Assembly: GCA_903904095.1 (NCBI GenBank)
Contig: CAIVBF010000043.1
Coordinates: 1 to 9,787 of the forward strand
Origin: an uncultured bacterium
GTDB lineage: Bacteria; Patescibacteriota; Patescibacteriia; Patescibacteriales; UBA12465
Length of the DNA stretch: 9,787 nt
Direction of reading: 5' to 3'
In this document: piece after piece, positions 1-7,107 of the stretch
Layout of the letters: every line of letters begins with the position of its first letter
Numbering within the stretch: position 1 is the first letter of the stretch
Translations under genes and position numbers: made by a program
The notes under the pieces: model-generated
The model's database searches: none
The model's input: the letters and a program-made list of their open reading frames with translations, nothing else
Told to the model about the DNA's origin: nothing

Positions 1-1275
1 ACCATTGGCTGTCAGATGAATATATCCGATAGCGAGAGACTAGAGGCATGGTTAAAGAAAAAGGGCTTCAAAAATGAGCCTGATTTTAAAAAAGCCGATG
101 TGGTTATTTTTAATACTTGCGGGATAAGACAAACTGCCGAGGATAGAGTTTATGGGCTCGTTAATCAGGTTAAAAAATTCAATCCACAATCTAAAGTTGT
201 TATTGCCGGCTGCCTAAGTAAACGAGTAGATGTTATGAGAAGGCTTGTTGGTAGAGCTGATTTGTTCTTGCCGATTAATGAACTTATTAAGTTACCGGAA
301 TTATTAGCTGGTGAAGAATTTAAGGCTTCTTTAAGTTTAGATGAAGTTCGTCTTAAGAATGGCGAAAAATATTTAGACATAATCCCTGACTATAATAGTA
401 AATTTAGTGCTTGTATTCCAGTTGGCAATGGTTGCAATAATTTTTGTTCTTATTGTGTCGTCCCTTATGCTAGAGGGCGAGAGGTTTATCGGCCGGCCGC
501 TGATATTGTTAAAGAAGTTAAAAGTTTGGTAGAAAAAGGCTATAAAGAAATAATTCTTTTAGCCCAGAACGTTAATAGCTATCATGATGAAAAATATGAT
601 TTTCCTAAACTCTTGAAAAAATTAATAAAAATAAAAGGAAAATTTTGGTTACGATTTTCCTCTAGCCATCCGAAAGATATGAGCGATGAATTAATTAAAG
701 TTTTGGGAGAATCGGATAAGATTTGCGACCATCTTCATCTGGCCGTTCAGTCAGGAGATGATAAAATCTTGGAAAAAATGAATCGGAAATATACCGTCAA
801 GCATTATGAGGATCTAATAAAAAAAGTCCGCGCATCTAAGCCGAGTATTGCCATAACGACTGATGTCATTGTTGGTTTTCCCGGCGAAACAAAGAGCCAG
901 TTTTTAAATACCGTTAAATTATTTGAACGCCTTAAATTAACTATGGCCTATATTTCAAAGTATAGTTCTCGTCCCGGAACAGTATCGGCCAAAATGAAAG
1001 ATAATGTTAGTCCGGATGAAAAGAAACGCCGCGAAAAAGTTTTAACCATTCTTTTAAGAGAAACGGCCCTAAAAGACAGTCGGAATTACTTAAATAAAGA
1101 GATTGAAGTATTGATAGAGGGCATCAATAAAAGAGGGAAATATTACGGAAAGACTAGCACTTACAAAACTGTTTTAATAAATACTAAGAAAAATAATAAA
1201 CTTATCGGTCAATTTAGAAAAGTTAAAATTAATAGCATTGCCGATTTTGGTTTAGAAGGAGAATTAGTTAATTAA
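1..1275 (+). CDS. miaB: tRNA-2-methylthio-N6-dimethylallyladenosine synthase MiaB, 5' end outside window
   Basis: This is a radical SAM methylthiotransferase that adds the 2-methylthio group to i6A at position 37 of tRNAs reading UNN codons, making ms2i6A in the cytoplasm. The frame is open from base 1 and begins TIGCQMN, the family's N-terminal signature, so the true start lies a few codons upstream; the ATG at 16 is an internal Met. Counting from base 1, the auxiliary 4Fe-4S ligands are Cys4, Cys40 (NTCGIRQTAE) and Cys71 (AGCLSK). The radical SAM cluster is Cys145, Cys149 and Cys152 (CNNFCSYC), followed by VVPYARGRE. The motif AQNVNSY is diagnostic of MiaB rather than RimO or MtaB. The last ~60 residues fit a TRAM RNA-binding domain. 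It ends with TAA two bases before miaA, whose product makes its substrate, so the two are very likely co-transcribed. Confidence 0.96.
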   Translation, partial: TIGCQMNISDSERLEAWLKKKGFKNEPDFKKADVVIFNTCGIRQTAEDRVYGLVNQVKKFNPQSKVVIAGCLSKRVDVMRRLVGRADLFLPINELIKLPELLAGEEFKASLSLDEVRLKNGEKYLDIIPDYNSKFSACIPVGNGCNNFCSYCVVPYARGREVYRPAADIVKEVKSLVEKGYKEIILLAQNVNSYHDEKYDFPKLLKKLIKIKGKFWLRFSSSHPKDMSDELIKVLGESDKICDHLHLAVQSGDDKILEKMNRKYTVKHYEDLIKKVRASKPSIAITTDVIVGFPGETKSQFLNTVKLFERLKLTMAYISKYSSRPGTVSAKMKDNVSPDEKKRREKVLTILLRETALKDSRNYLNKEIEVLIEGINKRGKYYGKTSTYKTVLINTKKNNKLIGQFRKVKINSIADFGLEGELVN

Positions 1276-1277
1276 TT

Positions 1278-2294
1278 ATGGCTAGTAGGAACACACTCAT
1301 TAAAACTAAAAAATTATCGGCTAAAATTATTAAAAAAAATAAGCCGAAAGTTTTAGTCATCCTCGGGCCAACGGCGAGCGGCAAAACAAGATTAGCCGTT
1401 GATTTAGCGCGGAAATTAAAAGGGGAAATCATCAGTGCCGATAGCCGACAGGTTTTTAGAGGAATGGATATTGGAACGGGCAAAGATTTAAAAGAATATG
1501 GAACAGGTAAAAATAAAGTATCTTATCATTTAATTGATGTTGTAAGCCCTAATGAAGAATTTAATTTGGCAAAATATCAGAAACTAGCCAATGAGGCGAT
1601 CAAGAAAATTATTTCTTCCGGCCGTTTACCTATTTTGGTTGGGGGCACCGGTCTTTATTTACAAGCCATTGTTGATGGCTATAAATTGTCTCCTTACAAG
1701 CCAGATTTAAAGGAAAGGGCGCGTTTAGAAAAGATGTCTGTTCAGGAATTATTTAATTTATTGGAAAAAAAGAAATCTGATTTTGCGCATAAACTAAATA
1801 ATAGCGATAAGAATAATCCGCGCCGCCTAATTCGTTATTTAGAAATAATTTCTCAAGATAATAAGAAAATTAATAAGACTGATAAGGTAAAAGAAGAATC
1901 ATTTAATTCTAAAAAGATAGCCCCCTACAATTTTCTTTTATTAGGGTTGAACAAATCCGACGAAGAAATAAGAAGATTGATTAATAAGAGAATTATTGAT
2001 CGTTTAGAAAATGAAGGCATGGTTTCGGAAGTTGAGAGACTTCATGAAGGGGGAATAGACTGGTTGAAGTTAAATTCCTTTGGGCTTGAGTATCGCTTTA
2101 TTAGTTTTTTTCTTCAGGCGAAACTTAGCTATGATGAAATGATTGAAAAATTAGGCATCGCTTCCTACCGTTTTGCTAAGCGTCAAAAAACCTGGTTTAG
2201 GCGCTGGGAAAAACAGGGCCGGAAGATTGAATGGCTTAACGATTTTCAAGAAGCGGAAGGAAAAGTTAAGGAATGGCTCAATCTAAATAAATAA
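1278..2294 (+). CDS. miaA: tRNA dimethylallyltransferase MiaA
   Basis: This enzyme transfers the dimethylallyl group of DMAPP to N6 of A37 in tRNA, giving i6A, the substrate of MiaB encoded just upstream. The P-loop is GPTASGKT (residues 30-37), followed by SADSRQVFRGMDIGTGK (53-69), YHLIDVVSP, and PILVGGTGLY (118-127). NPRRLIRYLEI corresponds to the usual NpqRviRALE motif, and FAKRQKTWFRRW near the C-terminus to the family's yAKRQ-TWfR. At 338 residues it is slightly longer than typical (~300), mainly from a Lys-rich stretch of about 24 residues before the P-loop. No later start codon would keep the full strand leading into the P-loop, so the ATG at 1278 is taken. An AGGAG lies at 1257-1261 but 16 bases from the ATG, which is longer than usual, and it is also coding for the end of MiaB. 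Transcription should stop at the hairpin downstream. Confidence 0.96.
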   Translation: MASRNTLIKTKKLSAKIIKKNKPKVLVILGPTASGKTRLAVDLARKLKGEIISADSRQVFRGMDIGTGKDLKEYGTGKNKVSYHLIDVVSPNEEFNLAKYQKLANEAIKKIISSGRLPILVGGTGLYLQAIVDGYKLSPYKPDLKERARLEKMSVQELFNLLEKKKSDFAHKLNNSDKNNPRRLIRYLEIISQDNKKINKTDKVKEESFNSKKIAPYNFLLLGLNKSDEEIRRLINKRIIDRLENEGMVSEVERLHEGGIDWLKLNSFGLEYRFISFFLQAKLSYDEMIEKLGIASYRFAKRQKTWFRRWEKQGRKIEWLNDFQEAEGKVKEWLNLNK

Positions 2295-2338
2295 AGCTTC
2301 CGATCTAAGTTGGCACTAACTCAAAATTTCATTTTTAT

Positions 2339-2373
2339 AAAACAGACCTTCGGTGAATCGGAGGCCTGTTTTT
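2339..2373. terminator. Bidirectional intrinsic terminator between convergent miaA and gatB
   Basis: An outer 7-bp stem AAAACAG/CTGTTTT (2339-2345 with 2366-2372) encloses one A-C mismatch and an inner 6-bp stem CCTTCG/CGGAGG (2347-2352 with 2359-2364, one T-G wobble) around a 6-base loop. The right arm runs into TTTTT (2369-2373), which serves the rightward miaB-miaA transcript. The left arm gives a T tract on the other strand, which serves the leftward operon ending in gatB. Its position between two convergent stop codons fits a shared terminator. The rest of the 97-bp gap (2295-2391) shows nothing else I can support. Confidence 0.85.
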
Positions 2374-2391
2374 AGATAGTTGACTTGAATT

Positions 2392-3900
2392 TTATTCACC
2401 CAAGAGTTTTTCTAAAATTTCCTTAACTATTTCCGGATTAGCCTTGCCTCTTGTTTCGGCCATAACCTGACCAATAAAAAACTGGATTAAAGTAACTTTA
2501 CCTTTTTTATATTCATTTGCCTGAATAGGGTTTTTGGTAATAATTTTTTTCACGGCTTTTTCTAGAGCGGCAATGTCATCAATTTGCTCCAAACCTAACT
2601 CACTCATAATATCTTCCGGATCACCGCCATTTTGGTACATTTTTTCTAAAATAATCTGCCCGGCAGAAGAATTTATTTTATTTTGGTATAATAAACAGCA
2701 AAGTTCGGCAAAATTTTCAGCGGAAATTTTTAAATCGCTTATTCTTTTATTGTCAGAATTTAAATGCTTTAATAGTTCGCTAGTGATTAAATTAGCGGCG
2801 CTTCTAGCAAGATGTTTTTCTTGACGCGCGGCTTCGTCGCCATTTGCTTCTATCCAAGCGTTAAGTTCGGAAATCACATTTTCAGTCCATTCGGATAATT
2901 CTTTGTCATTAGTCAAAACCTCAGCTATATTTTCGTTCAATCCATATTCTCTCATAAAACGTTTTGTCTTATCTTGAGGCATTTCCGGTAATTTGTTGTG
3001 TAGTTCTTCTAACCATTCCTCGGAAATATTTAAAGGCGGGATATCTGGTTCTGGGAAATATCTATAGTCGGCTGAATTTTCTTTTACTCTTTGGCTGACT
3101 GTTTCGCCTTTATTTTCGTCAAAGCCACGAGTCTCGGCGATAATCTTTTCGCCTTTTTCTAAAGCTTCTTCTTGCCTTTTGATCTCAAAGTTAATGGCTT
3201 TTTCAACCGAACGAAAAGAGTTAATATTTTTTACTTCAACTTTCGGATTAAGTTTGTTTTTCTTAATTGGTACTATTAAGCCATCTCTGTATTCCCATTT
3301 ACCTCTCTCCTGGATGCTTATATTTGCCTCACAGCGCATTTCTCCTTTTTCCATGTCGGCGTTACTTATATCCAGGTAGCGTAAAATTTGCTGATAATTT
3401 TGACAGAATTTTTTAGCTTGTGCTGCGTCTTTGATTACTGGTTCAGTTACTAATTCCATTAAAGGCGTCCCGGCGCGATTGAAATCTAATAAGCTATAAT
3501 CTTCTTGTTTAAAATGCGCTGATTTGCCAGTATCCTCTTCTAAGTGGATTCTGGTGATTGAAATATTCTCATCGTTAACTTCTAAATATCCTTCATAACA
3601 AAGCGGGAGATCGTATTGAGAAATCTGATAGCCTTTTGGCAAATCGGGATAAAAATAATTTTTACGATCAAATTTTGAAAAGCGATTGATCTTGCAATGT
3701 AAAGCTAGGCCGGTTAATAAGGTAAAATTTATCGCCTCATGATTAGGCAAGGGGAGCGTTCCGGGATGGCCTAAACAGATTGGGCAGACATTCGTATTCG
3801 GTTTTGTATTTTCCGAATTATTATCGCAAGAACAAAACATTTTGCTCTTTGTTTTTAATTCCGCGTGAATTTCTAAGCCGATAATTACATCGTACTTCAT
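2392..3900 (-). CDS. gatB: Aspartyl/glutamyl-tRNA(Asn/Gln) amidotransferase subunit B
   Basis: GatB is the kinase/transamidase core of GatCAB, which converts Glu-tRNA(Gln) and/or Asp-tRNA(Asn) to the amidated forms. The product starts MKYDVIIGLEIHAELKTK, matching the family N-terminus, then has the zinc-type cysteines Cys23, Cys25, Cys39 and Cys42 (CSC...CPIC). Conserved blocks follow: HLEEDTGKS (119-127), DFNRAGTPLMELVTEP (139-154), EKGEMRCEANIS, EVKNINSFR and SADYRYFPEPDIPPL. The helical tail and YqeY-like C-terminal domain are complete. I chose the ATG at 3900 (502 residues); a TTG at 3921 would add seven residues (MLINIKF) that do not belong to the family's conserved start. No Shine-Dalgarno is visible. 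It is the last gene of the leftward operon, 62 bp after the kinase-dUTPase gene. The partner genes gatA and gatC are not in the window. Confidence 0.95.
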   Translation of the reverse strand: MKYDVIIGLEIHAELKTKSKMFCSCDNNSENTKPNTNVCPICLGHPGTLPLPNHEAINFTLLTGLALHCKINRFSKFDRKNYFYPDLPKGYQISQYDLPLCYEGYLEVNDENISITRIHLEEDTGKSAHFKQEDYSLLDFNRAGTPLMELVTEPVIKDAAQAKKFCQNYQQILRYLDISNADMEKGEMRCEANISIQERGKWEYRDGLIVPIKKNKLNPKVEVKNINSFRSVEKAINFEIKRQEEALEKGEKIIAETRGFDENKGETVSQRVKENSADYRYFPEPDIPPLNISEEWLEELHNKLPEMPQDKTKRFMREYGLNENIAEVLTNDKELSEWTENVISELNAWIEANGDEAARQEKHLARSAANLITSELLKHLNSDNKRISDLKISAENFAELCCLLYQNKINSSAGQIILEKMYQNGGDPEDIMSELGLEQIDDIAALEKAVKKIITKNPIQANEYKKGKVTLIQFFIGQVMAETRGKANPEIVKEILEKLLGE

Positions 3901-3911
3901 AAATTTAATAT

Positions 3912-3941
3912 TTATTAGCAATGTTAATTCGCTTTTGATAA
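3912..3941 (-). promoter_or_regulatory. Weak candidate promoter for gatB
   Basis: In the 62-bp gap before gatB the minus strand reads TTATCA (3941-3936), an 18-base spacer, then TGCTAATAA, an extended -10-like element (TAATAA at 3917-3912). Transcription would begin about five bases before the ATG, so the message would be nearly leaderless. TTTATCA also occurs a second time 16 bases upstream (3958-3952). In AT-rich DNA such matches are common by chance, so this is only a possibility; gatB may simply be read from the upstream operon. Confidence 0.18.
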
Positions 3942-3962
3942 ATCTAATGTCTGATAAACTAT

Positions 3963-5204
3963 TTAGAACTTTCCGCTGCTACCAAACCCGTTTTCTTGTC
4001 TTTCGGTCAGGTCATCTATTTTTTCTTCGCTAACTTCAAAATTATCAATCCCTTGAATTAAAATCTGAGCGATTTTTTGACCAGGAACAACATGAAAATC
4101 AATTTCGCTTAAATTTTTGATAACAACTTTTATCTCGCCGCGATAATTTTCGTCAATAACTCCGCCCATTGTCTTTATGCCGCTAGAAGCTATGCCGCTT
4201 TTGTCCCAGATTAGTCCGACATACCCGGACGGAATCGCCATTTTTATCCCAGTCCCAATAATTGCTTGACCGTAAGGAGTAATTGAATAATAGTCATTAC
4301 TATATAAATCATAACCAGCGTCAGTTGCATGAGCCTTAGTTGGTAATTTAACGCTTGTATTTAATCTTTCAACCAATAATTTATTATTTGGTCTCGTTTC
4401 GCTGGCTGGTTTTACCTCGTTGATTTTTACCTCAATCGTTTTTTCTGATAACTCATTATTTTTGTCTTCCTGATTTATATTTTGGGCGGACGGAAAGGAT
4501 TTGGCTTGATTATTATTGATAATATCGCCAACCGCTTTAAACCCGGCGTGGCTGTAATTATTTTTTGGTTTTGTGCTATTAGGCGCCACTTCCTCAGTTA
4601 ATTGTTTTCCGTTTAATAGTTCAGATATTCTCGCCCAAAGCTCTTCGTGGATATTCTCAATCGTATCGTTAGCATTTATTTTTAACCAACCGTACTCTTC
4701 ACGCAGTTTTAAATGAGCCCAGCGGACTTTAGTCATTAAATCTTCGTTATTCTCATGTTTGTGGTTATTTTCAATTGCTTGGCGAAATCTGTCTCCGTCA
4801 AATAGGAAAACTAAATCTTCGGGGACTAAATGAGAATTAATTTTTTTAAGAAAATCTTCGTCTACTCCGGCTCCTAACCCCCAAGCGATACCAGTTCCTT
4901 TATAATCTTCGGCGATTATGTTAATACCGGCTTCAAGCTTATTGATTAGTTCTGTCTGATACTGCGTCCTATTCATAGCGTAAATTATCTGTGCCTCTTT
5001 TGAGCTTAATTGATAGGGATTACCGTTTCTTAAATAATCATTAAGTATTACACCGGATGGGTTCAGGTCATAAATAGGGTATTTTAAATATTCGGCCCTG
5101 TGACCATTTGCCTTCAATCTTTCCACTAACAACTTAGCCTGGGTACTTTTTCCAAGATTATTTATACCGTATAAAACAATTAATTTGCCAGATTTTTCTT
5201 CCAT
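3963..5204 (-). CDS. tmk-dut: Fused thymidylate kinase (N-terminal) and trimeric dUTPase (C-terminal)
   Basis: One reading frame encodes two pathway enzymes. Residues ~6-200 resemble dTMP kinase: P-loop GINNLGKST (13-21), KYP near 41, IIAEDYKGTGIAWGLGAG (97-113) in place of the DRY segment, and a helical lid region to ~175. Residues ~273-413 form a complete trimeric dUTPase with all five motifs: ATDAGYDLYS (293-302), DKSGIASSG (334-342), GGVIDENYRGEI (347-358, with Asp351 and Tyr354), PGQKIAQILI (374-383) and RQENGFGSSG (402-411). A linker of ~72 residues rich in Asn, Lys and Glu joins them. The dUTPase makes dUMP from dUTP; the kinase makes dTDP from dTMP, the product of the neighbouring ThyX. 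Oddities are EDY where dTMP kinases have DR-Y, and DKSG where dUTPases usually have an Arg. The dUTPase call is firm; the kinase half could act on another dNMP. The start lies one base after the upstream stop, with no Shine-Dalgarno. Confidence 0.9.
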   Translation of the reverse strand: MEEKSGKLIVLYGINNLGKSTQAKLLVERLKANGHRAEYLKYPIYDLNPSGVILNDYLRNGNPYQLSSKEAQIIYAMNRTQYQTELINKLEAGINIIAEDYKGTGIAWGLGAGVDEDFLKKINSHLVPEDLVFLFDGDRFRQAIENNHKHENNEDLMTKVRWAHLKLREEYGWLKINANDTIENIHEELWARISELLNGKQLTEEVAPNSTKPKNNYSHAGFKAVGDIINNNQAKSFPSAQNINQEDKNNELSEKTIEVKINEVKPASETRPNNKLLVERLNTSVKLPTKAHATDAGYDLYSNDYYSITPYGQAIIGTGIKMAIPSGYVGLIWDKSGIASSGIKTMGGVIDENYRGEIKVVIKNLSEIDFHVVPGQKIAQILIQGIDNFEVSEEKIDDLTERQENGFGSSGKF

Positions 5205-5205
5205 A

Positions 5206-5760
5206 TTATTTTTTTAGTTTTACAATTATTTCATTAATTTGTTTATATAGATCTTCAAGAGAGCCATCATTATTGATTGTGAAACTAGCATTGCCCATTA
5301 CTGTAGGAATTTCTAATTCCGCTTCTTTTTTCCCGTCATTTATAAAATCAGCAAAAGTTTTTTTATCATCACCGGCGTTTTCATTTCTTTTTTTCATTCT
5401 TTCATAACGGATTTCTTCTTTCGCTTCAATACCGATTAAATAAAACCCCTCAACATTTTTTAAATTTATAATGTCATCCATTCGTCTTATTCCGTCAACG
5501 ACGACAATATCATTATTATCATTTTTAACATCCTCTGATATTACTCTAGCTAGAGTATCGCTGCCAAAGCAGTTTCTTAGAGCCAGAGAAAGATCTTGCA
5601 TGTTGTTTCTGTCTATTGGCAGATAAATTCTTTTTAAAATATCTCTTAGCATTGTTGAAAATCTATGGCTTGAAGCTCCATATTTTTCTTCCAAGTATTT
5701 TTTACAGGCATCTTTTCCGCTGGCCAGTGGTCCAACAAAGCCAAGAATTAATTTAGGCAT
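5206..5760 (-). CDS. P-loop (deoxy)nucleoside monophosphate kinase-like protein
   Basis: This is a small P-loop phosphotransferase of 184 residues, substrate unknown. The Walker A is GPLASGKD (10-17), with Asp replacing the usual Ser/Thr. IVVVDGIRR (85-93) is the Walker B-like strand and base/phosphate-binding turn seen in dephospho-CoA kinase-like and UPF0200-type archaeal kinases and in phage dNMP kinases. RYERMKKRNEN (118-128) supplies a lid-like Arg/Lys cluster, and INNDGSLEDLYKQI (162-175) is the typical C-terminal segment of these families. It lies 21 bp after thyX and 1 bp before the kinase-dUTPase gene, so translation of the latter two is probably coupled. The setting argues for a nucleotide kinase working on dCMP, dUMP or another dNMP; the alternative is a dephospho-CoA kinase-like protein outside this pathway. 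The fold call is firm and the substrate is inference. Confidence 0.72.
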   Translation of the reverse strand: MPKLILGFVGPLASGKDACKKYLEEKYGASSHRFSTMLRDILKRIYLPIDRNNMQDLSLALRNCFGSDTLARVISEDVKNDNNDIVVVDGIRRMDDIINLKNVEGFYLIGIEAKEEIRYERMKKRNENAGDDKKTFADFINDGKKEAELEIPTVMGNASFTINNDGSLEDLYKQINEIIVKLKK

Positions 5761-5781
5761 AGTTTCGGTATTTTTATAAAC

Positions 5782-7071
5782 TTATTTAATAGTGATATCT
5801 TGCAATCCGCGGCGAACGTCCCAGTCGTCAGGATTAGTATCAATATGCATTTTTAGATTAGGAAATTTTTCGCTAACAGCTTTAGACATCGCTATTGCTA
5901 ACTTCCTCAGGCTAGGGTGAACGGCTTTCCCGCTTCTTAGTTCAATAACATAAAGAGCGGCAGGGAGAGGGTAGCTAACGCGGCCAAATATATTAAATCC
6001 AATGGCAATATAATATTGTCTTATTTCGGGACTTGTCTCTAGTTTGGCAATTGCGCTTGTTTGCTCTTTAATTAAGTCTATTGCTTCTAGACGCAAGTCA
6101 TCCGGTAATTGTTCTAAGTACCAATTACTAAAACCAAGTTTGGTTGTTAGAAGGGGCATCCGGCAGACCCCGTTGCGATGGCGTTGAATATCCCGAAAAG
6201 ATCCATAGTCTAAGACAAAGTCAAAATCAAAACTGCCAAGTTCTCCTAAAAATGTTGGTAACCCAGTTTTTGTCGGTCGGGAATCGGTGATATCTCTATA
6301 TTTTTCTAATTCTTCTGCTTTAACATTCGTCTTGAATCTAAAGGCTGAATCATCTTCAGGGTTCAAATAGCTATATTTTTTGACAGTAAGCTCACGATAA
6401 GCCTCTTGCTCTTCGTAGCTTGGATGCGAAAAACTGTGCGTATATTTTTTTTGTAATTCGGCTAGTATTTTTTCGGCCGTTTCTTTTACTTCAGGGAGAG
6501 GATGGTGGAGTAATAAAGCAATTTTATCCCAAGCCTGACGCAAATTAGTATGCCAGCTTAACTGAGTTGTGATTCCAGCTGGTAAAAAGCCGCGCATTAT
6601 ATCAAAACCACGTGCTTTAATTGCTTTGATATACATAGATTCGTCTTCTCCTTCTTGTCGCGGGTATTTTTTCATTAAAAAATCCTGGATTTTTTCCTGA
6701 TTGCTAATATAAAAATTCATCCATGTATCTAGAATCGCTTTTGACTCAGTTGTTCCAATCGGATTAATAATTGCCTGTTTGCTCATATCAATATAGCGAG
6801 TGCTTGTTTCTTGTCCGCTATATAATTGCCAGTCTTGGATTGCTTTGTCACCTAAAATACTGATTCCTTCAATAAATAAAGTTGTGCTACCGCAGTCGGC
6901 GATACTGGCGTGGCCGTAACCGACGTAAAAAGTTTCCATGAATTTTCCCGAACCACTTTGTTTAACTTTTTCCACATGTTCAACGACGCTTTTTGCGCTT
7001 CTAGAATAAAGCGCCTGCATCATCGCGGTGTCTTCAGGATTAAATTCGTCGTAGAGAAAAATATTAGCCAT
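5782..7071 (-). CDS. thyX: Tandem-domain FAD-dependent thymidylate synthase (ThyX)
   Basis: ThyX methylates dUMP to dTMP using methylene-tetrahydrofolate and reduced FAD. Ordinary ThyX chains have ~220-250 residues; this one has 429 and looks like two ThyX units in a row. Unit 1 (~1-215) has GYGHASIAD (51-59), like the family's H-x-S-x-x-E-H, then IEGIS, then DWQLYSGQETSTRY (80-93), which aligns without gaps to RHRxxSxNxxSxRY but lacks RHR. It also has RGFLPAGITT and WHTNLRQ, like the family's R-x-x-LP...N-x-R block. Unit 2 (~260-429) has FRDIQRHR (292-299) with RHR intact, but the following NGVCRMPLLTT has lost the S-x-N-x-x-S-x-R-Y residues. It also has IELRSGKAVHPSLRKLA (376-391), like the family's dUMP-binding lR...AqpeIR end. 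The flanking genes for dCMP deaminase, dUTPase and thymidylate kinase support the function. The ATG at 7071 lacks a Shine-Dalgarno. Confidence 0.88.
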   Translation of the reverse strand: MANIFLYDEFNPEDTAMMQALYSRSAKSVVEHVEKVKQSGSGKFMETFYVGYGHASIADCGSTTLFIEGISILGDKAIQDWQLYSGQETSTRYIDMSKQAIINPIGTTESKAILDTWMNFYISNQEKIQDFLMKKYPRQEGEDESMYIKAIKARGFDIMRGFLPAGITTQLSWHTNLRQAWDKIALLLHHPLPEVKETAEKILAELQKKYTHSFSHPSYEEQEAYRELTVKKYSYLNPEDDSAFRFKTNVKAEELEKYRDITDSRPTKTGLPTFLGELGSFDFDFVLDYGSFRDIQRHRNGVCRMPLLTTKLGFSNWYLEQLPDDLRLEAIDLIKEQTSAIAKLETSPEIRQYYIAIGFNIFGRVSYPLPAALYVIELRSGKAVHPSLRKLAIAMSKAVSEKFPNLKMHIDTNPDDWDVRRGLQDITIK

Positions 7072-7107
7072 ATATTGTTATTTAGTATATAGAAATTATA
7101 TTTTAAA

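Noticed and set aside
1257..1261. AGGAG as the ribosome binding site of miaA
   Set aside because: It is 16 bases from the ATG and codes for the conserved-looking end of MiaB; it may be a coincidence.
2308..2320. Second hairpin AGTT...AACT just after miaA
   Set aside because: The stem is only 4 bp with no T tract; the strong hairpin at 2339-2373 explains termination.
3901..3921. TTG at 3921 as the gatB start
   Set aside because: It adds only MLINIKF before the conserved MKYDVIIGLEIH opening; the ATG at 3900 matches the family start.
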